Program-made: the position numbers and the translations under genes
Source of the DNA: Mermis nigrescens
Lineage: Eukaryota; Nematoda; Enoplea; Mermithida; Mermithidae
Direction of reading: 5' to 3'
Length of the DNA: 64,000 bases
NCBI GenBank assembly: GCA_036768485.1
Contig: JAVLUZ010000142.1
Location: forward strand, 19,493,274 to 19,557,273
Shown: positions 53,701 to 62,700 of the stretch, piece after piece
How the letters are laid out: each line of letters begins with the position of its first letter
How positions within the stretch are numbered: position 1 is the first letter of the stretch
Notes under the pieces: generated by a model
The model's input: the letters and a program-made list of their open reading frames with translations, nothing else
Told to the model about the DNA's origin: nothing
The model's database searches: none

Positions 53701-56700
53701 TTACACGAGCTTGGTCCAAAAATACTGTCAGCGCAATTATCTAATTTGATAGACTACATTTTAGTCGATATCACTGGCCATAATTTGCAGCAGGTGGTCA
53801 CATTTCTTTGAATGCATTATTTACTCTTATGTACGTTAGGTACGAATTATTATTTATTACTTATTTGTTAAATTACGTAGTTGCATACCTAATCAGATCG
53901 CTTTAAAATTGCGAGTTAAAAATGAATTCTCAATTGCAATGACTTACTTAGATTCCGATATTTGTAGATTAAAAAATTAAATTTGTTTTTAAATTTAAAG
54001 TCATCAAGATATTTATGTATGGTTAACAATTTGTAAATTCGTTTATCTTTAGCGGAGATGCGATTGTTTTACATACACCTGTCCTAAAAATTATCTCCGT
54101 TTGTCTGCTTGCTATACATTTATATTGTTGATCAGCAGAGCTGCCGGGGTTCCCCAAAATCTGCTATTCTCCCAACCCTATACTTACTGCCTCCAGAAAA
54201 TGCCAAATTTTCTAGTTTTTGGGCACATTGTGTTATCTTCTATGTAAATCATACTATTATTACATCATGAATTTGTCGTAGTATACATGTATTTAAATAT
54301 ATACGGAGCAAGTCAAAGAAACGAACCGTATATCGGTCCTTAACTTCTGTGATATTTAGCTAATTTTAAAGCGGCTTATTCTATCTACGAGCCTATGACT
54401 TCTGCAAGAATGCTCTTAAGTTCTACGTATGCTGGTTAAGCTGTTCTTAATTTACACTGAATTACGCAGAAGTCGTTTTTTTCTAGAATTTTACAAATTA
54501 AATGCATAAAACAAGCGTATCTTTACATCGACTTCTTAACAACAAACGCAAATTGAATGCGGATTTTTTTAATAGAAACCCTATTACTTCCGCACGAAGG
54601 CCGTAAAATTATAATCATCATTATCCTTTGGTCCAAAGATGTACGCATATTTATAAAAGTCGTTTTTTCAAGTCTTCAAAGCATCTGTCAGAAACATAAC
54701 TTTTCTTTGTTGCCCTGTAACTGCAGTATTTAACAGCGGTTGAATACATTTTTTGTATTCTAAAACATTTTTATTTAGCTATCAGTCGCCTAATAAGCTT
54801 TATTGTATTTAAAGCTGCTGCAAAATGATCGAGCTGTAAACAAGGGTTGCACGTTTTAGAAACTGCTTGCAGATTAAAAAATGCAGATGCATGAATGCAA
54901 CAACCCATGATAAAGTGAAGTTATTCCGCACGGGCCTAACCGATCAATATAAAAACAAGCACGTTAGTAAATAAATAATTTATCTCATTTTTTAAAACCG
55001 CGTTCAATTATCTTTTTCTGTTGAAGAGTTATATTGTTATTAAGCTAGCTTGTTTTTTGCGGTTAATCTGCTAAATGATAGAAAAAAGACTTATGCTTGA
55101 TTTAGTGTAAAGCAACAACAGCTTTATCAGCATACTAGGGATGTTCCGGTTCCAGGTTTTTCAAATATTCCGGTGCTTAAAAAACAAGAACTTCGGTTCC
55201 GGTTCTTGCGTAATTTGGAACCGCCGGTTCCGGTTCTTTTACTAGAGAACCGTCGGTTCCGGTTCCGGTTCTCGGTTCCTGTGTTAAAGTACATATGTAC
55301 GCTCTTGATAGCCTGACTTCACGGGAACATATGACAATATAATCGAAAGATAAATTATTCAGGAAGTCGTTTCAATCTGGCAACTGCACGTTTAAACAAG
55401 TTTTACGTCGAGTTGACAATTTACATATAAATCAATGAATATTATCTATGCGTTTCTTTAATAAAAGATTATATCATGGCTGACTTTGTCTGTGCAATCT
55501 TTCATTCAGTTATTCAATTGAACACTATGTTTCCAATGTTCTTTGCTTATTAGAATTCGTAAATTGGTGTATTTTTTAGCCTAAAACCATCTGCCGTCGT
55601 CATTTGATTTGATAAGTATGATATTTATACGTTATTCACTCTTTCATATTTTTTAGGCTCAGTAGCATATTTTTAGAATGTCCAATTTTAATCTGTAAAC
55701 TTTTGGGTAATAAAAGATTGAATCGCTGTCTTGTCTTCACTAAATTTAATGAAGTTCGATTTTTAACTCCATTTTTAAAAATCGATAACCGACTCCAAGA
55801 AAGATCGGTTCCGGCTCCGGTTCTTAGAAAACCAAGAAATCGGTTCCGGTTCCGGTTCTTAGAAAATCAAAAAATCGGTTCTAGGTTCCGGTTCCGGTTC
55901 CAAAAAATGGTCGGTTCCAGCCGGTTCTGGTTCCGGTTTACCGGCACATCCCTACAGCATACGTAGAACTTCACAGTATTCTTGCAGTGGTCATAGGCTT
56001 TTTGACAAAAAAAAACGCAGTCAAATAAGTTAAGTATCACATAAGTTATAAGACCGATATGTGGTCCGTTTTTTAGCCACCCTGTATGTATTTGCATACA
56101 TATATACGTAAATGCATGTTTTCTTGACGTCAAAGTTAGAGCCGAATATTGTTATTGTTAATTGCGTTTTTAAATTAGAACATTTTCAAAATTTCTTTCT
56201 AATTGGATCAATGCGTTTACTTCTTGTTATCACAGTGCGTTGAGTGCCTGGGAAAAATGGTATGGAAATACGCTATTATGCCCCTGGAATGGCTGATTTA
56301 TGCCGCCGTAAGCGACAATTTTATTCTTTTTTGTTTTAGATTTGTACCCAGGAATGATATTTATTTCCAACTTCTTAACATGATTTTCGTGCTTCGAAGC
56401 TGTATACATATGTTAACTTTGCACTGGTTTATAAATTTACGATAGGGCGGTTGAAAGCATTATATGACCCATCTTTAGAATTACGAATGACCAAAAAGTG
56501 TTATTTCATCAAATAATTATTGGGACTTTATGTCAATATTGTAGGAAAAGATTTTATGTTCCAAAATTAGTTATAATGACCGTGATGGATAATAAAGAGA
56601 ACGAATGTACACTATTCGCCACGAATGCTTACGCTTTAATAAGCTTCTAGAGCTTGTTAGGGTTATATCTTTAACACGTTGGTCCTATTTCCGCCCACGC

Positions 56701-59700
56701 ACGACCGAGGTGTTAAACATATAAGCCTTAACAAGCTCTATCATCCTTGGAGCATATTAAAACGTAAACATTCGTGGCGAGCACTGTAGTTAATCAAATA
56801 GCTTAATATTTTTAACAATGACATACCGCACTGTCAAGCACTGAAATATTTATTAAACAAGTTCGGGATATTCTACTCCTGAATCATAAGGTATTTAACT
56901 CAATTTTGGATATTTTCCAGTAAAATTATTGTTTCTAGCTGAAGATCAAAAGGTCAACTGTTTAACTCTTATAATCTTTGGATATTGAGTCCCTTTCTGA
57001 TTTATTATCCATTTTCAAGAGCCGATGCTTATGTTTGACCTGGTAAATATCCGAATTTTATATCACCTCACGCCGAGTTCTTTATAACTTGTATTAGTTC
57101 TCAAAGACAAAAGTTCCTTAATGTTTCTGTAAAATTAGTCTTGCATTTAGTTTAAACTATCGATTAATAAGAGTATGAGTTTGAAATCCAGTAGATTTTT
57201 TCATTTTTAAATTCTTTGTGTCTACATATTGCTTAAACACCATCGAGAAACGCTAAAAAGTGTCATTATTTCTGCCTTACCTCCTAACGGTTCTCAATAC
57301 TCATTTTGAAATAATTAAAATTTCCGTATATCTTAGGAGTAAGTGAAGAAAAACCAATCTTTATTCAGGTGCTTCGACCATATGACGGAAATGATGCCTT
57401 TTATGCGGTTCTAATTGCTTTCTTGCTCCTTCAAAATGAAGAATTTTTAACTCGTGCTCAAGAGTGCTGTTCTATGGTATTGCTCAACAATTTTCTGATA
57501 CTCAATTAAAGGGATATGTTTTAAAATGCCTATGTTGCACTTGTTTTTAGCGCATCATGCGCAAGATAGTTTATTAGTATAGTTTATTAGTATTATCCTG
57601 TTTTGCATACGAATTGAAATATGAACCGTGAAATCCGAGTAATGTCGAGCATTACTCTATAGCTTTTTTGTTTCATCTGTACTTTTATTTTTATGTAGAA
57701 GAATATTGGGGCATAATTTGTCCTAAATGATTAACTTAATTGATTTCGAAATTTGGTTGCAATATTAACGTCGCCGGATAGAGGGAATGGTCAAAAAGTG
57801 CTTATACGCCTTTATTTTTCATTTTTGCGCTTAATTATATGGTTGTGAGTAAAGTTTGCAGAAAGTTTATGTTTGTCTATGACGGAGCTTTGCCTGCATG
57901 CTTGCGGGACCGCGAGAGCGTTGTCAGGTTTATTAGAGTGTGCGAAAGTTAGGTGTGCATGTCCTTTTTGTGTCTTAATGAATCTTGTCTCATCTATACA
58001 AAGAAATGGACAGAGGACGCATAAGTGCATTTAGGTAGACGTTGAAGCAAAAATGTATGCACGTCTATGTTTGCACAATGTAAATACAAAAGCTGCATCT
58101 TATTTTTCTGTATAAATATAAATACAGTCGAACTCGGATAGTGTATACCCCTTAGGGACTAAGGCTTGAGGTTTGCATTATCCGAGTGTGTGCATTAAAC
58201 GTGCAATTTGCACACTGCTGTATTATACAAGGGTCCTCTCAGCAGGAGTGCATTATACTCAAAAATTCTTTATCTGGGGTTTACATTGTCCGAGTTCGAC
58301 TGTAAAATAGTTGAATTTCAGTGCGTAAAAAGGATAGAATTTCGGACTAAACCATTGTATGACGTGCGTGCCATAATTGTTATTTTTATTACATTAATTA
58401 AGCAAGTGCATACTGCATAATGTATAGCATAGCAATTGTGTTAAAGTTGTGCACATTATTTATCTCTAAAATAGTTGATTTTCAATCATTTGTTCGCTTT
58501 GATGTTTATTTCTTATATTGTAAATTTATGGAAGTATCACAGAAAAGACTGACCACTGACCCACCTGGCTTTTCTACCCCACTTCATAAGACTGGTTGTA
58601 TTGTGGAACTGATGATTTTACAAAAAAGGTTTTATTTTCTCTGTCGCTTGTTTTTTCACATGTTAGGTTTGCAATGTGGTCTATTTGGACGCTCAAGTGG
58701 CAATAAGGCTATAAAATTTTTTGTTATTCACAATTATTTATAAATGCTTCCCACAAAAATTGTTTCAGGCAACCCACGTAGCAGTATATCGAGCGTTTCA
58801 TATTCAAAGACGATTCATTCAGCATTATCTCCTTTAGTTCAATCTGTTTTTATCATTTATTTCTGAGCTCTTTCCTCTTTTCGATCCTGCAGAATACAAA
58901 TCCTCAAGAAAGAACTATATGTGCACATTGTACGTATACATACGTATAGCTATTATTGTCCTTTGCATGAGACTGCTATTTTACGCATTGGCAGATGACA
59001 TCAGAATTTTGGCGTCATGGTCACGAATTGTACGAAAAGCATATGAGTTACCATCAGGTTTGATAAAAATTTTATTTTTTATAATATAGCACATTCGTTA
59101 TTTGCTGTTGTTCTCTTGTTCTACTTTTATTTTTTTCCATTTATTTATTCGTTGCTTGTGTACTGACAAGAATTCAAGAATAAAAGTAATAATTTCGTTT
59201 ATCGAGGAAAGTTGTTGCAAACGATTGACTGAAATGGATTTTTCTGCGAATCAGCATCATTCTGGGTTAATGTTCCGAATTATTCGATAAGCATTATATG
59301 AATACATATAATATTAAATTCTGGGGTCAGCCCCATACTTATTTCAAAAAAAACGATGGGTACGCGTCAAAAACAATACTTTACGTTTCTGACAATGTAT
59401 CTACCTTCTTTCTTTTGACATAAAAACCTAAGAAATTTTAAGAATTAAAGCAAATAAAATCTGGTTAGGAAATGGCTATTTGGAGCTAAGCACTAAAAAT
59501 TGACATATTGAACTTTAAGATCGCTAGAGGCGCGGAAAATAGCACATTTTCCAAGCTTTTTTGAAAAATCGAAAAAATTGGAGTTAGCAGCATAGGTGCA
59601 CAGCAAGGCCGGTGTCAGCATAGGTGCACAGCAAGGCCGGTGTGGGGATCAGGCCGCCTTGTGGTTGATCAAAAATTAAGCTTCTATGGGCCAAAATGAC

Positions 59701-62700
59701 CTCAAAAACTTGTATAAGCGCTAAAATAACGTTAGAACTACGTTAGTACACAGTTTTTGGTCAATCTGGAGCACTTTTGAAGAAAATTTTCAATTTTCAT
59801 CTATTTTAGGCCTCCATTTTGCTTTATTTCCCCCACAAAATTTTCCATCTTTCTGTTCTGGGGGGGTCAGGACCCTCTAAACCCTTCCCCGCGTGCATGT
59901 CTGGTTAGCAATATTTTCCGGGGGAATCAGCAGCTGTACTGGTTGATGTAGTCATCCTCCTAAGAATACGCACGTACATAAATTTGATGTCCGTTCGTCT
60001 ATATCAACATCCTATCGAAAGGATTTTGTCTCCTGCCTCATTACATTACATTCGCAGAAATTTCCGGAGAAATATTGGAGCAATGTATTGTCTGACCAAT
60101 TCAGAGGATCAATCAATCTGTCAGTTATGCCCGTCTATTTTGGCAACGTTTGTTTCGCAGTTTTACCGGTAAGCCATTTATATGTAGGAACAGGACCGTA
60201 GCCAGGGGGCATGGGTAGTTGCCCCTCCAGAAACCAATAGAAATTTTGTTTCTCAAAAGGGTCACCCGAAGGGAGGAATGAAAAATTTTCGAAATAAATA
60301 TAAGAGGTCGTCAAAATAGGTTTTTTGCGTGCTTTTGAGCTAGTAAAGGCAAAATTTTGCGGCGCTTCGCGATGAATCAGTAATTTTTGGTTGTTTTTCT
60401 TTGCGGAGCACCAAGATTGAGTATAAATACGAGAAGCTAAGAAATTGTTTATGGACTTAACGATGAGAAATCAGTTGCGCAGACAATGTAAGTGATTGAT
60501 TTTATGCGTTTGAGTATGAATTCGAAATAAACTAGGAAATATTTGGAATTTTTCTTCATTATTGTGTAGAGCTCGTTAAAAGTTCAAGAATGCCCTATTT
60601 TTGACTACCTTCTAATTGCTCTCGAGAACTCTGAATTTCAAAATTTTTTGTCCTCCCCCGCTGAAATAAAATCCTGGCTACGGGCCTGTGTAGGTAAGGT
60701 ACATACGTTAAACTGTTTTAACTGATTATATGGCACGACATTTTTCTGTTAATATGTGTAGTGTATCGTTATATTGTAATACAATTTTCAAGGCTTTGGA
60801 TTTGCTGTTGCAAAAGATAATTGAACTTCCAGAAGCGCAGGATAAGGTCTTCAGAAAATTAATGGAAACCTTAAGCCCATTATACAAATTTCATCGTGAG
60901 TTTGGTTTTTTCAATAATTTAACTAAAACTTGTGGAATCCTTCTTTTTCCTTTCAGCTCAGCCAATCGGCTTTCTCTACAACACGTTGCGATTCTACGAT
61001 AAACGTCTTCAGGAAAAAACTGAAATAAAGCAAAAGCTGGTCTATTATATACATTGTAAGTGTGAAGCATGCCTACTTTTTTAGAATTATTTTATTTTTT
61101 GCCTTATTTATCATTTGCTCCTTATACTCAATTTACTTAGAGATAACAAAAGGTATTCCGTACTTTATGCAATTATGCGTTAGGATCAGTGTTTTTCTGT
61201 ACTCGGCAAAGATTTTTCCCGATGTACAAAGACTTTTCGGGACCGTTTTTTGTACATGTACAAAGATTTTTGGGAAGACAAAAATTACAAAAAAGGTATA
61301 AAATTCGCTAAAATTATCGGCCCTTCGCGCCGAAAGAGTAATTGTGTGTTCTATAATGGCAGAAATTGCATTTCAAAGGGAATAATGACAAATGCTTCGG
61401 CGCTCAGCGCCGTTTTAAGACGATTCTTAGTGATTTTTGCCCTTAGAGACCCAGAAATTAGCTAAAATACACTACCAAAAGTCGAACAAGTCTGTTTTTA
61501 CTACACTGAAATCGCTACTGTACCATATTATAGTATCCAAACATTTGTGTGTACAAAATGTACAAAGACTTTTGGGGACTATCTTTGTACATTACAAACG
61601 GACCTTGTACAAAAAAATACACTTGTTAGGATCTGACCGAAATGCTACTAAATTTATCCAATAATCATTTTATTTCTCATCATATTTTTTCCTTAGAAAC
61701 AAATCCATAAATTTCATCACTATTCCTAATTTATTTTAATTCCAAAAACAAACATTTGACGTACTAATCAAGAATCAATTCTAGAACTGAATCGAAAAAC
61801 TTTCAACAACTAACTTTTAGTAACATTAATTTTCTATCAACTCATAAATATTTTATACTTAATAAAAAATTTACCTTTTTTCACCTTTTGTCATCCATTT
61901 TTTTAAAACTCAACCTTTCTCATTTATTTCTTCCAGAAAAATTTTCAAATCAAGAAATTCCTTGATATTCTCTTAAAAACTTTTCACAACATTATGATGC
62001 TCATCGACACTCTCTTTAATTCTATGATATTTAAACGCTTCCTAATTATTCTTGAAACAGCTTAATTCAAAGTAATAGATATTCCTTCTACAAAAGCCCA
62101 ATTGAATTATTAAGTATATTTTTTTATTCTATATTCCACTGGAACCTAAATTTTTTTATAAAAAATTTAAAAAAGGTTGTACCTGCTTTCAGTTTCTTCT
62201 TTTACTTTCGTTTACTCGTTAATTGTTTGACTTTGTAACTTTTCTAAAATTCTCTGATGTCATTGAAAGAAGACGTGTACACTATGTGAATTCTGAGGGT
62301 AGGCCCGGAAAAATCTCAAGCAACAATTTTTGGCTTAAAAGCGCTGGCTTAGCGTCGAAAATGCTCTTTTTTACCTTAACGGTGTTGCACTTTGTCACGG
62401 TATGTGAAAAGGTAAATTTTCGAAAGAGTAAAAATAATTGAACGATATGTAATGGTCCAAAAACTAAAAATTGACACTGTCGGTTGAAAAAAACGACAGA
62501 AAGTCCATTTAAGACCGAACATATGTATGCACATTTATGGTTCGTTCGCATACATGTACAGCATGGAAATTCTTGAGGGACAGGCCCAAAAAATTTTCAA
62601 AAAGTGCCCTTTTGGGCTAAAAACGTCGGGTACACGTCAAAAACACCGTTCCTAGACGTTTCGGACAATGGTCGTTCTTTCTAGAAGATAAAAACGTTGA

